A stretch of DNA of 41,518 nucleotides from DATLFI01 sp035524895 (GTDB lineage: Bacteria; Acidobacteriota; Thermoanaerobaculia; Multivoradales; Multivoraceae): the NCBI GenBank assembly GCA_035524895.1, contig DATLFI010000116.1, forward strand, positions 1-41,518. The letters are read 5' to 3'. The notes below the pieces were generated by a model. It did not search any database. It saw only the letters and a program-made list of their open reading frames with translations, and was not told the DNA's origin. Within the stretch, counting starts at the first letter, position 1, and every line of letters begins with the position of its first letter. Positions 32,975 to 41,270 of this stretch are shown piece after piece. The position numbers were made by a program, and so were the translations under genes.

Positions 32975-34102
32975 TCAGAGACCCATCCGTTCGCGATACC
33001 ACTGGTCGAAGGCGTAGACGCAGGTTTCGCCCGCCTGGTAGCGGCTGGGCTGGTAGCCGCGCGAGCGCACGCCGAGCTGCACTCTCTCGCAGACGTCCCA
33101 GTCCTGGCGGTTGGTGACATCCCAGAACTCGACGGCGTCGGCCGGGTCGAAGCCGGGGCGCGCCATCTCGTCGGGGTGGAACAGCCACTCACACTCGATC
33201 CAGGTCTCGCCGGGCGAGAGCGGCCACAGCGTGTGGGTCAGCACGTAGTCGCGGTGGAGGCTGATCAGGAAGTTGGGATAGACGTTGTAGTAGCGGACCA
33301 GGTCGTGCTCCTCGGGCCGGACACCCGGCAGGGAGCCCCGCTCGCTGACACCGCTCAGGCTCATGGTGTCGAAGCCCGGACGCAGCTTCATGGGTCCGCC
33401 GACGAAGGAGTCCGCCGATTCCTGTTTGCCGCCGCTCAGGAAGTGCGAGATGCGGTGGAGCTGCGGGTGCACCAGCGAGCAGTGGTAGCACTCGGCGTAG
33501 TTCTCGCACAGCATCTTCCAGTTTGCTTTCACACGATAGGTCTCGCGGGCGCCCACACGCAGGTCCGGTAGGTCGTAGTCGCCGAGGTCGGGGAGGTCGC
33601 GAACCTGCTCGGCGAGAGCGCGCGGCGGCTCCTGGCCCGAGCCACCGAGGTGGAGGAAGAAGAAGCCCAGCCATGACTCGACGGGCAGCCCGACGAGCGG
33701 GAAGTGCTCGCACCGGAAGTCGGGCCGGTCGGCCATCAGCGGCGCCTGCTGCAGTTGCCCGTCGAGGCCATAGGTCCAGGCGTGGTAGGGGCACACGAAG
33801 TGTCGCCGGCCCTCGCCGCGCTCTTCGGTCAGCAGCCGGGCGCCGCGGTGGCGACAGACGTTGTAGAAGGCGTGCAGCCGGCCGTCCTCGGCGCGCGAGA
33901 CGACGATCGATTCGTCGCCGAGATCGCGCACCAGGAAATCTCCCGGCCGTGGCACTGCCTCCTCGCGGCCCGCGCACAGCCACAGCCCGCCGAAGATCTC
34001 GTCGACCTCGCGGCGGAAGATCGCCGGGTCGGTGTAGAGCTTTCCGGCGAGCGGAGAAGCGTGCAGGAGCTCGGCCGTGGTCTCGTCGGTAGCGAGGGTC
34101 AT
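32975..34102 (-). CDS. Rieske non-heme iron oxygenase, alpha subunit
   Basis: A 375-residue oxygenase. The Rieske 2Fe-2S site is CRHRGARL ... CPYHAWTYG (about residues 84-110). The mononuclear iron site lies in ENYAECYHCSLVHPQLH (about 193-209), with an Asp-containing FWDVTNRQDWD near 330. NYAECYHC..VHP is the pattern seen in the GbcA, CntA and choline-monooxygenase branch, so an N-demethylase or quaternary-amine oxygenase is the leading guess. No reductase or ferredoxin gene is adjacent. It starts at the ATG at 34102; in-frame codons to 34342 overlap the divergent regulator-fusion gene. That divergent arrangement is typical of an oxygenase and its regulator. Confidence 0.88.
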   Translation of the reverse strand: MTLATDETTAELLHASPLAGKLYTDPAIFRREVDEIFGGLWLCAGREEAVPRPGDFLVRDLGDESIVVSRAEDGRLHAFYNVCRHRGARLLTEERGEGRRHFVCPYHAWTYGLDGQLQQAPLMADRPDFRCEHFPLVGLPVESWLGFFFLHLGGSGQEPPRALAEQVRDLPDLGDYDLPDLRVGARETYRVKANWKMLCENYAECYHCSLVHPQLHRISHFLSGGKQESADSFVGGPMKLRPGFDTMSLSGVSERGSLPGVRPEEHDLVRYYNVYPNFLISLHRDYVLTHTLWPLSPGETWIECEWLFHPDEMARPGFDPADAVEFWDVTNRQDWDVCERVQLGVRSRGYQPSRYQAGETCVYAFDQWYRERMGL

Positions 34103-34168
34103 AGGGCAGATCCTACCTGGACCGCGCCGCCGCGGGAGCCCCCTGCTTCCCTGGTAACCTCTCCGCGC

Positions 34169-34182
34169 GCCGCGTCCGCGGC
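34169..34182. promoter_or_regulatory. Inverted repeat in the oxygenase/regulator-fusion intergenic region
   Basis: GCCGCG-TC-CGCGGC lies 18 bases before the fusion gene in the 97-bp divergent spacer. A smaller palindrome, GGTAACC, is at 34153-34159. Either could be an operator for the IclR-type domain encoded next door. No clear -10/-35 pair was seen. Confidence 0.3.
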
Positions 34183-34199
34183 ACACCCCAGCGAGCGTC

Positions 34200-35738
34200 A
34201 TGTCGACCCCTCCGCCCCACGGCACCCAGGCGATCCAGCGCGCCTTCGCCCTGCTCCGAGCGGTGGCGGATTCCGCCCGGCCGCTGCCGCTCGCCGAGCT
34301 CTCGCGCCGGGTGGGACTGCGCCCGCCGACCGCCCATCGCATCCTCGGCGCGTTGGTAGCCGAGGGGCTGCTCGACCGGGTGGAGCGCGTCGAGCGCGAC
34401 GGCGCGGGGATGGGCTACTGCGTCGGCCGGCGGGCGCGGGCGCTCGGCGCGCTCGCGCCGCTGGCCGGCCAGCAGAAGCCGCCGCGCACCACGCCCTTCT
34501 TCGCGCGCGAGCTAGAGCATCACGCCAGCTTCGGCTGGCGCGACTGGTCCGGCGTCGCCGGCGCCACCAGCTACGAGCCGACGTATCACCGCGAGTACTG
34601 GGCCATCCGCAACGCCGCGGCGATCATCGACGTCTCGCCGCTCTTCAAGTACGAGATCCGGGGACCGCAGGCCGAGGCGCTCGCCAACCGCATCTTCACG
34701 CGCGATTTCCGCAAGTGCCGGCCCGGCCAGGTCATGTACACCTGCTGGCTCGACGACGACGGCAAGCTGCTGCAGGACGGCAACGTGGTGCGCCTCGCGC
34801 CCGATCGCTTCCGCGCCACCGCCGCGCACCCCACGCTGCGCTGGTTCCAGGACTGCGGGCACGGCATCGACGCCGAGGTGGCGGAGGTCACCGAAGACTA
34901 CGCCGCGCTCTCGGTGCAGGGTCCGCGCTCGCGCGCCGTGCTGGTCGCCGCGGCTCGCGATCGCGCGCACGCGGAACGGCTCGCGGCGCTGCCGTACTTC
35001 CGGGCTGCCGAGGCCGACATCGCGGGCTGTCCGGTATTGGTCACTCGCACCGGTTTCACCGGCGACCTCGGCTACGAGGTATGGATCGCGCCGGCTGACG
35101 CCGAGACGGTGTGGGACGCGCTCTTCCACCACGGCGAGGCCCATGGCGCGATGCCGGTGGGGCTGGTGGCGATGGATCAGGCGCGGGTCGAAGCCGGGCT
35201 CGCGCTGATCGACATCGACTTCGTCTCGGCGGCGCACGCGCTGCTCGAGGGTCGCAAGTCGGCGCCGCACGAGATGGGACTCGCCTGGACGGTCAAGCCG
35301 TCGCCGGACCGCGACTTCGTCGGCCGCGCCGCGCTCGAGCGCGCGGTCGCCGAGGGCTTCCGCACGCGGCTCGTGGGCATCGAGGTGTCGTGGATGGAGC
35401 TCGAGCGCGTGCACGCGCCGTACGGGCTGCGGCCGCAGAACCCTCACCATCCGCCGAGCCGCGAGCCCGGCGCTCTCTATGCGCCGTACGGCGCTGAGGA
35501 CGGCCGGCAGGTGGGACAGGTGACGAGCCAAGCGTTCTCGCCGCTGCTCAAGAAGCAGGTGGGCCTGGCGTCGGTGGATGCGCGCTTCGCCGAGCCGGGC
35601 ACGGCGCTGGAGCTCGAGATGATGGTCGACTACAAGCGCGTGCGGGCGAGCGCGCGCGTCGCGCACCTTCCCTTCTACGACCCGCCGCACAAGCGCGACG
35701 ACGTGACGATCGACGAAGTGCAGGGAGCTCGCGCGTGA
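34200..35738 (+). CDS. Fusion of an IclR-type winged-helix domain to a GcvT-family folate-binding enzyme
   Basis: A 512-residue chimera. Residues about 9-88 are an IclR DNA-binding domain: QAIQRAFALLRAVADSARPL, LAELSRRVGLRPPTAHRILG (recognition helix 41-52), GLLDRVE and a YCVGRRARALGALA linker helix. The IclR effector domain (about 170 residues) is missing. From about residue 93 (KPPRTTPFFARELEHHASFG) the chain is a full-length GcvT/dimethylglycine-dehydrogenase-type aminomethyltransferase with FTGDLGYEVWIAP, GLVAMDQARVEAGL, and a C-terminal barrel ending LPFYDPPHKR. The frame is open throughout with no good internal start at the junction. It is divergent from the Rieske gene and its stop overlaps the next gene (GTGA). 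It may be a folate- or substrate-sensing one-component regulator, a trigger enzyme, or the result of a deletion between neighbouring iclR and gcvT genes. Confidence 0.88.
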   Translation: MSTPPPHGTQAIQRAFALLRAVADSARPLPLAELSRRVGLRPPTAHRILGALVAEGLLDRVERVERDGAGMGYCVGRRARALGALAPLAGQQKPPRTTPFFARELEHHASFGWRDWSGVAGATSYEPTYHREYWAIRNAAAIIDVSPLFKYEIRGPQAEALANRIFTRDFRKCRPGQVMYTCWLDDDGKLLQDGNVVRLAPDRFRATAAHPTLRWFQDCGHGIDAEVAEVTEDYAALSVQGPRSRAVLVAAARDRAHAERLAALPYFRAAEADIAGCPVLVTRTGFTGDLGYEVWIAPADAETVWDALFHHGEAHGAMPVGLVAMDQARVEAGLALIDIDFVSAAHALLEGRKSAPHEMGLAWTVKPSPDRDFVGRAALERAVAEGFRTRLVGIEVSWMELERVHAPYGLRPQNPHHPPSREPGALYAPYGAEDGRQVGQVTSQAFSPLLKKQVGLASVDARFAEPGTALELEMMVDYKRVRASARVAHLPFYDPPHKRDDVTIDEVQGARA

Positions 35739-37369
35739 GCGCCCGGTCCTGGGATGCCGTCGTCGTCGGCGGGGGCCACAACGGGCTGGTCTCGGCTGCC
35801 TACCTGGCGCGCGCCGGGCTGCGGGTGCAGGTGCTCGAGCGGCGCGAACGGGTCGGCGGCGCGACAGTCACCGAGGAGCCGTATCCGGGCTTCCGCTATA
35901 GCGTGTTCTCGTACCTGGTGAGCCTGCTGCGGCCCGAGGTCATCCACGACCTCGACCTGGTGCGCCACGGGTTGTTCCTGGTGCCGCTGGAGAGCACGCT
36001 CAACCCGCTGCCCGGCGGCGACGAGCTCTACCGCGAGGCGGATTCCAACCGCACCTTCGCCAACGTTGCGCGTCACTCGCGCCGCGACGCCGAGGCCTAC
36101 GTCGAGTATCGGCTGCGCATGACCCAGCTCGCTCAGCTGGTACACGAGCTGCAGGCGACAGCGCCGCCCGACCTGGTCGACGGCGCAGCGGCCGACGAGG
36201 ACGCCGCCGCGCTCGCCGCGCTGGCCCGGCGCTACGTGCAGGCGCCGCGCGATCTGATCTTCACCTTCCTGCAGGCGCTCACGACGAGCGCCGAGTCGCT
36301 GCTCGACCAGTGGTTCGAGAGCGCGCCGCTCAAGGCCGCGCTCGCTACCTCGAGCATCATCGGCTCGTTCGTGTCCCCGCGCTCGCCCGGCTCCGCCTAC
36401 GTGTTGCTGCACCACTACATGGGCGAGATCGACGGCGTGTACCGCGCCTGGGGCTGGCAGAAGGGAGGCACCGGCGGGCTCGCCGAGGTGATCGCGCGCG
36501 CCGCCCGCTCTCTGGGAGCGGACATCCGTCTCGATGCGCAGGTGCAGCGCGTGCTGGTCGAGGACGGCGAGGTGTGCGGCGTCGTGCTCGAGGACGGCGA
36601 GGAGGTGCGGGCGCGGGTGGTGCTGTCGTCGCTCGCGCCCCAGGCGAGCCTCGGCCGCTTCCTCGATCCCGGGCTGTTGCCCGAGGAGCTGCTCGACCGC
36701 GCCATGCGATGGCAGAGCTTCGGCTGCTCGGGCAAGGTCAACCTCGCTCTGGACCGCGTGCCGCGCTTCGCGAGTCGTCCCGAGCCGGGCCCACACCTCG
36801 CGGGGGGCATGAGCATCGCGCCCGACCTCGATTACGTGGAGCGCGCCTTCGAGGACGCCAAGTACGGTGGCTGGTCGCGGCGCCCGTTCGCGGATCTCGT
36901 GATTCCGTCGTGCCTCGACCCCGACATGGCGCCACCGGGCAAGCACGTGATGTCGTGTTTCGTGCAGTACGCGCCCTACGCCCTCTCGGGCGCCGACTGG
37001 GCCGACCAGCGCGAGGCGTTCGGCGACGCGGTGATCGACGTGCTCGAGGAGCACATGCCCGGCCTGCGCGAGTCGATCCTCCATCGCCAGGTCCTGGTGC
37101 CGCCCGACATCGAGCGCATCGTCGGCATCCCTGGCGGCAACATCTTCCACGGCGAGCTGCGCATGAGCCAGCTCTTCGTCAACCGGCCCGGCGCGCGCGC
37201 CGCGGCCTACCGGACCCCGGTGCCCGGCTACTACCTGTGCGGGTCGAGCACGCATCCGGGCGGCGGCATCTCGGGCGCGCCCGGTCGGTTGGCTGCCTTG
37301 CGCGTGCTGCGCGACCTCGATCGCCCCGCAGAGGTGAGCGCGACCGCCGCGACAGGGAGCGGAGCATGA
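35735..37369 (+). CDS. CrtI/PYROXD2-like FAD-dependent oxidoreductase, subunit 1
   Basis: A 544-residue flavoprotein. The N-terminal FAD motif VVVGGGHNGLVSAAYLA lies at residues 9-25, then LERRERVGGATVTE. The C-terminal FAD segment CGSSTHPGGGISGAPG (about 505-520) is that of phytoene-desaturase-like enzymes. A mid-protein AWGWQKGGTGGLAEVIARAA is typical of the PYROXD2 group. No carotenoid gene is nearby, so a role in oxidising an amine or demethylation intermediate with the oxygenase and GcvT partner is more likely than carotenogenesis. The GTG start overlaps the previous stop. Confidence 0.85.
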   Translation: MSARSWDAVVVGGGHNGLVSAAYLARAGLRVQVLERRERVGGATVTEEPYPGFRYSVFSYLVSLLRPEVIHDLDLVRHGLFLVPLESTLNPLPGGDELYREADSNRTFANVARHSRRDAEAYVEYRLRMTQLAQLVHELQATAPPDLVDGAAADEDAAALAALARRYVQAPRDLIFTFLQALTTSAESLLDQWFESAPLKAALATSSIIGSFVSPRSPGSAYVLLHHYMGEIDGVYRAWGWQKGGTGGLAEVIARAARSLGADIRLDAQVQRVLVEDGEVCGVVLEDGEEVRARVVLSSLAPQASLGRFLDPGLLPEELLDRAMRWQSFGCSGKVNLALDRVPRFASRPEPGPHLAGGMSIAPDLDYVERAFEDAKYGGWSRRPFADLVIPSCLDPDMAPPGKHVMSCFVQYAPYALSGADWADQREAFGDAVIDVLEEHMPGLRESILHRQVLVPPDIERIVGIPGGNIFHGELRMSQLFVNRPGARAAAYRTPVPGYYLCGSSTHPGGGISGAPGRLAALRVLRDLDRPAEVSATAATGSGA

Positions 37370-38874
37370 CCGCGCGCGATTTCGACGTCGCGGTGGTCGG
37401 TGGCGGCCACAACGCGCTGGTCGCGGCTGGGTTGCTGCAGCGTCGCGGCGCTCGCGTGGCGCTGTTCGAGGCCCGGCCGCAGCTCGGTGGCTTCGCGTCG
37501 CCGCTGGCGCTCGGCGAAGGCGTGGAGGTGCCGCTCGCGGTCGACGACTGGGGTCTGGTACGCGACGACCTCCTCGCGGAGCTGGAGCTCGAGCGGCACG
37601 GGTTGGCATGGGCTCCGGCGGAGGCTCTTGCTGCGCTGCGCAGCGAGGCGACCGATGGCGACGCCGACCTCGTGCTGTGGCGCGAGGCGGGCCGGTGTGC
37701 CGCCTCGTTCGAGCAGGACGCGCCAGGAGATGGCAAGCGGTTGCGGCGGTTCCTCGCCGAGATCGGTGGGCTGGTCGGCGAGCTCGAGGAGCTGTGGCGT
37801 CGGCCTCCGGAGCTGCGGCAGCTCGCGCGCTTCGTGCTCTCGCCCGAGCTCCTGCGCTGGTGCGGCGGCTCTCTGGAGGAGCTCCTCGGCGCCGCGTTCG
37901 ACGGGACGCGAGCGCGCACAGCGTTCGGCGCGCTGGCGCTGCGAGGCTCCGCCTGGGGACCGAGCGCAGCGGGTACCGGCATCCTGCTGTTGCACCAGCT
38001 CGCCGGCACGACAGCCGAGGGTTTGCGGGTCGCTCGCCGTCCGCGGGGGGGCGCCGGCGCCTTCGTCGCTGCCCTCGAGCGCTCGGCAGCCGATGCGGGG
38101 GTGCAGATGGCGACCGGCGCGCCGGTGCGGCAGATCCTGGTCGAGAACGTGGCGGGAGGATCCCGTGCCGTGGGCTTGCGTCTGGCGAACGGGACCGAGG
38201 TCTCCGCGCGCTGCGTGCTCTCGGGGCTCGATCGGCGAACGACGCTACTCGATCTGGTGGGGCCTGCCCGGCTGCCGGTGCAGAGCGTGCGGAGGCTGCG
38301 TCACCTGCGCCACCACGGGGTCCGCGGCAGGGCGATCGTGCCGGTCGCGAAACGCGCGGGACCAGCGCTGGCAACAGGCGAGCCCGGGGTACCGCTGCTG
38401 GTGGCTCGGGGGCTGGAGCAGCTCGAGCGCGCCGCCGACGACGCGAAGTGGGGCCGCTCCTCGGCACGACCCTGGCTGGAAGTCTCGGTCTGGCCTGGGC
38501 GCGCCGGCGGGACGACCTGGACGATCAACGCACAGTGCGCACCGCAGTCCGGATCCGCGACGACAGACGGCGCCTGGGCCAGTGGCTTGCGCGCAGCGAT
38601 CGAAGGAGTGGGGAGCGGGGCAGAGCTCGCACCGTGGCGCGACCTGACACCAGCCGATTGGGAACGCGAGCTGGGCGCCGCGGGGGGCTGCGAGCATCAC
38701 GGTGACATGCTCCTCGATCAGTTGTTCCAGCTAAGGGGCACCGAGCGCGCGGCAGGGGCACGCACCGAGCTCCAGGGGCTGCTGCTGTGCGGCTCTGGAG
38801 CGCATCCAGGAGGCGCAGTGACCGGGCTTCCGGGCTGGCACGCCGCAGAGCTGGCCCCTGAGGAGCTGGGATGA
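37366..38874 (+). CDS. CrtI/PYROXD2-like FAD-dependent oxidoreductase, subunit 2
   Basis: A 502-residue paralogue of the preceding gene, diverged in the middle. It keeps VAVVGGGHNALVAAGLL at the N-terminus and LCGSGAHPGGAVTGLPG near the C-terminus, but the substrate domain is shorter and lower in aromatic residues. Start and stop overlap the upstream gene (ATGA), so the two are likely made in equal amounts and may form a heterodimer. LDRRTTLLDLVG and WTINAQCAP sit where the paralogue has LAPQASLGRFLD and SCFVQYAP. The stop is followed at once by a GC-rich repeat. Confidence 0.85.
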   Translation: MTARDFDVAVVGGGHNALVAAGLLQRRGARVALFEARPQLGGFASPLALGEGVEVPLAVDDWGLVRDDLLAELELERHGLAWAPAEALAALRSEATDGDADLVLWREAGRCAASFEQDAPGDGKRLRRFLAEIGGLVGELEELWRRPPELRQLARFVLSPELLRWCGGSLEELLGAAFDGTRARTAFGALALRGSAWGPSAAGTGILLLHQLAGTTAEGLRVARRPRGGAGAFVAALERSAADAGVQMATGAPVRQILVENVAGGSRAVGLRLANGTEVSARCVLSGLDRRTTLLDLVGPARLPVQSVRRLRHLRHHGVRGRAIVPVAKRAGPALATGEPGVPLLVARGLEQLERAADDAKWGRSSARPWLEVSVWPGRAGGTTWTINAQCAPQSGSATTDGAWASGLRAAIEGVGSGAELAPWRDLTPADWERELGAAGGCEHHGDMLLDQLFQLRGTERAAGARTELQGLLLCGSGAHPGGAVTGLPGWHAAELAPEELG

Positions 38875-38887
38875 TGGTCGTGGGCGA

Positions 38888-38947
38888 GGCCGGCCGGAGG
38901 GCCGGCGGGGCCGTCCGGAGGTCCGGCGAGGTTGCCGGAGGTCGGGG
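38888..38947. repeat. Three imperfect tandem GC-rich units after the flavoprotein operon
   Basis: GGCCGGCCGGAGGGCCGGCG, GGCCGTCCGGAGGTCCGGCG and a decayed third unit (GTTGCCGGAGGTCGGGG) follow one another at about 20-22 bp. They can fold into stems and may end the operon. Unlike arrays 1-3 the units do not contain the stop codon of the gene. Confidence 0.65.
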
Positions 38948-38992
38948 AATCGAGGCCCGGTGCTGGCGGCGCGCCGCGCCGGCGCTCCCGGA

Positions 38993-39787
38993 GTGAACGT
39001 GCGGCTGGCACTCCGAGAGCTCGGTGGTGAGGGTCCGCCGCTGGTCATCCTGCACGGGCTCTACGGGTCGTCGCGGAACTGGACGACGGCTGGCCGGCGG
39101 CTCTCGGAGCGGTATCAGGTCCTGGCGCTCGATCTGCGCAACCACGGGGACTCGCCGCACGCGCCCGACATGAGCTACCCGCTGCTCGCCGCCGACGTCG
39201 GCGAGACGCTCGACGAGCTCGGACTCGGTCGTGTATCCCTCCTGGGCCACAGCCTCGGAGGCAAGACCGCGATGCGCTTTGCCTGCGATGCCCCCGAGCG
39301 GGTGGCGCACCTGCTGGTCGCGGATATCGCTCCCAGGGCCTATGCCGTCGATCCTTCGCCCGTGGCCGCGATGCTCGCGATCTCGCTCGAGGCGGTGACG
39401 AGGAGGTCCGAAGCCGACGAGCGTTTGGCCGAGCACATCGCGGACGTCGAGCTGCGCCAGTTCCTGCTGACCAACCTCGAACGCAGACGGACCAACCTCG
39501 AACGCACCGGGGAAGGCTTTGCCTGGCGTATCGACCTGCAGGCCATCCGCAACAACCTCACGGAGCTCGGCCGCTCGCCCTTGGGGCCGCTCGACCGCTA
39601 CGACGGCCCGGTGGACTTCTTCGCAGGCGGGAGGTCGCAGTACTTCGCGCCGTCCGATCTCGAGGCCGCGCGCCGCTACTTCCCACGGGCACGCGCGCAC
39701 GTGCTCGCGGACAGCGGCCACGACCTGCACATCGACGCCCGCGACGAGCTCGTGGCGGCCCTGTTCGCTGCTGCCGACGCAGCCTGA
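38993..39787 (+). CDS. YbfF-like alpha/beta-hydrolase esterase
   Basis: About 265 residues from a GTG at 38993; a GTG at 38960 in frame is possible but adds an alanine-rich start. Motifs: PPLVILHGLYGSSRNW (oxyanion), LDLRNHGDSPH, GHSLGGKTAM (nucleophilic serine), a Lys/Arg-rich cap, and DSGHDLHID (histidine). These match the YbfF/acyl-CoA-esterase group of small cytosolic esterases. It follows the flavoprotein operon after the GC repeat and may or may not belong to it. Confidence 0.85.
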   Translation: MNVRLALRELGGEGPPLVILHGLYGSSRNWTTAGRRLSERYQVLALDLRNHGDSPHAPDMSYPLLAADVGETLDELGLGRVSLLGHSLGGKTAMRFACDAPERVAHLLVADIAPRAYAVDPSPVAAMLAISLEAVTRRSEADERLAEHIADVELRQFLLTNLERRRTNLERTGEGFAWRIDLQAIRNNLTELGRSPLGPLDRYDGPVDFFAGGRSQYFAPSDLEAARRYFPRARAHVLADSGHDLHIDARDELVAALFAAADAA

Positions 39788-39841
39788 CGCGGCGGGCAGT
39801 CGCCGTGTTTCGCGGCTCCTACCGCGCGCCCCCAGGGCTCC

Positions 39842-40279
39842 TCAGCCGTTGGTCTGGAGGCGTTCCCGCAGCTTCATCAGGTTGAGCAGGACCAGGATGC
39901 CGCACACGAACGAGACCCCGTTGAAGATGCCGAGGATGACCTCGAACACCCCCAGCGCGGTGCCGCGGCGGTCGAGATCCCGCCCAGCCATCTGCGGCGC
40001 TCGGGCGAAGTAGATCAGCTCGAAAGCGCACAGCACCAGCATCGGCGCGGTCAAGAAGATCGCCAGGCAACTGCTGAGGAACAGCCACAGGTACCCGCCG
40101 ACCAAGTTGGCGAGGGCCGAGACCAGGATCGGCACGGTAACCGGTCGCAGGTCCGCCGCGGTCAGCCCGCGCGGGCCGATCTCAGGTGGTGTAGCGCCCG
40201 AAACGGGCGCGGCGTCGCTTTGGGGCGTGGGCCCGTCGGGGCTGGTACCAGGCACGTTGGGAGCATACCGTGCGGCCAC
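39842..40279 (-). CDS. Hypothetical membrane protein
   Basis: A 145-residue protein with a Pro/Gly-rich, low-complexity cytosolic N-terminus (about 1-40) followed by three or four hydrophobic segments (near 47-68, 70-92 and 108-133) and a short basic C-terminus (LMKLRERLQ). I do not recognise the family. It is convergent with the esterase gene, 54 bases away. Confidence 0.65.
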   Translation of the reverse strand: MAARYAPNVPGTSPDGPTPQSDAAPVSGATPPEIGPRGLTAADLRPVTVPILVSALANLVGGYLWLFLSSCLAIFLTAPMLVLCAFELIYFARAPQMAGRDLDRRGTALGVFEVILGIFNGVSFVCGILVLLNLMKLRERLQTNG

Positions 40280-40365
40280 CGGTGCCCGGTCACTGGGGTG
40301 TCAACGCCTCGGCGGCTGGTGCGTCGTACCAGACGAGCCGGGCAACTCGAGCCGCTGGCGCTCCG

Positions 40366-41070
40366 TCAACGGTCCGCGCGCTCGAGCACTACCCGGAACT
40401 CCCGGTGGGACTCGTCCTCGCTCCACATCGCGGTCTCCTCGGGCGAGCCGACGGTGAGATCCGCGCCCGGTGGCGGCTGCGGCGTGGAGGCCGAGGCAAC
40501 CCGCCATCCGCCGCGCACTTCGACGTGGTTGGCGAAGACCATGTCCGCGCCGGGGTAGAGCCGGTTGACCACATCGACCGTGTGGCGGCTCGCCAGCTTC
40601 GGCGGTCGCTCGAAGGCGTACTCGAGGACATAGACGAAGAAGCCTTCGGTGGCTCGGCCGTTGATCGGCGTGTCCGCGGCGCGGAAGCTCCCGCGCGCCG
40701 GCTCGCCGTCGATCTCGACTGCGAGCCCCTTGGCCATGTGATCGAACTGGCCGCGACGGAAGTCCTCCTCGAGCTCCTCGATCCGCCCCTTCTCGATCTC
40801 GGCGAGCAGGTCGAGGTGCGCGAAGTGCTGGTTGAACGCGAGCACGAGATCGGGCAACGGCACCTCGACCACTACCGCGATGCGCAGGCGCTGCTCGTCG
40901 ACGGCGATCGAGGTCTTGGCCGAATGGAACGTCGGCCATGCGACGTGCCCGTGCAGCCCGGCCGGAAGGAGCGCGAGCACTAGCAGCCCGTGGTGAAACC
41001 CGCGTGGAGCTGCGCGCGGGGATCTGCGACCGCTGGCAAGGCGCGGCCGACGAACGCGATGCTGGGTCAT
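40366..41070 (-). CDS. Exported hypothetical protein
   Basis: A 234-residue protein from the ATG at 41070. The signal is basic (HRVRRPRLASGRRSPRAAPR) then hydrophobic (LLVLALLPAGLHG). The mature part is beta-rich with an early VDEQRLRIAVVVEVPLPDLV and an acidic helix (LLAEIEKGRIEELEEDF). The C-terminal strand SHREFRVVLERA ends the protein. Not recognised. It is divergent from the partial gene at the window end, 200 bases away; that gap shows no clear promoter. Confidence 0.65.
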   Translation of the reverse strand: MTQHRVRRPRLASGRRSPRAAPRGFHHGLLVLALLPAGLHGHVAWPTFHSAKTSIAVDEQRLRIAVVVEVPLPDLVLAFNQHFAHLDLLAEIEKGRIEELEEDFRRGQFDHMAKGLAVEIDGEPARGSFRAADTPINGRATEGFFVYVLEYAFERPPKLASRHTVDVVNRLYPGADMVFANHVEVRGGWRVASASTPQPPPGADLTVGSPEETAMWSEDESHREFRVVLERADR

Positions 41071-41270
41071 CGTGCAGGAGGCCCAACGCGGCCAGCGGTC
41101 GCAAACCCCCGCGCCCAAAGCGGTTGGGGCGGCGTGGGGCCGTCTGCGGTGTTGCGCTCGCTCAGCGATGGACGCAGCATCGCCACCGCTCACGCGCCTT
41201 GCATCCGGCCCCACGGCGCTCCCAACGCAGCCCACGGGGGCTCCACCACGGGCTGCTAGGGTGCTCCGCA

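Noticed and set aside
34200..35738. Glycine cleavage system T protein
   Set aside because: No gcvH or gcvP is nearby and the protein carries an IclR DNA-binding domain; it is a GcvT-family protein in a different context.
35735..38874. Carotenoid biosynthesis genes
   Set aside because: No phytoene synthase or cyclase is nearby and the sequences look closer to the PYROXD2-like group; the neighbourhood points to C1 or amine chemistry.
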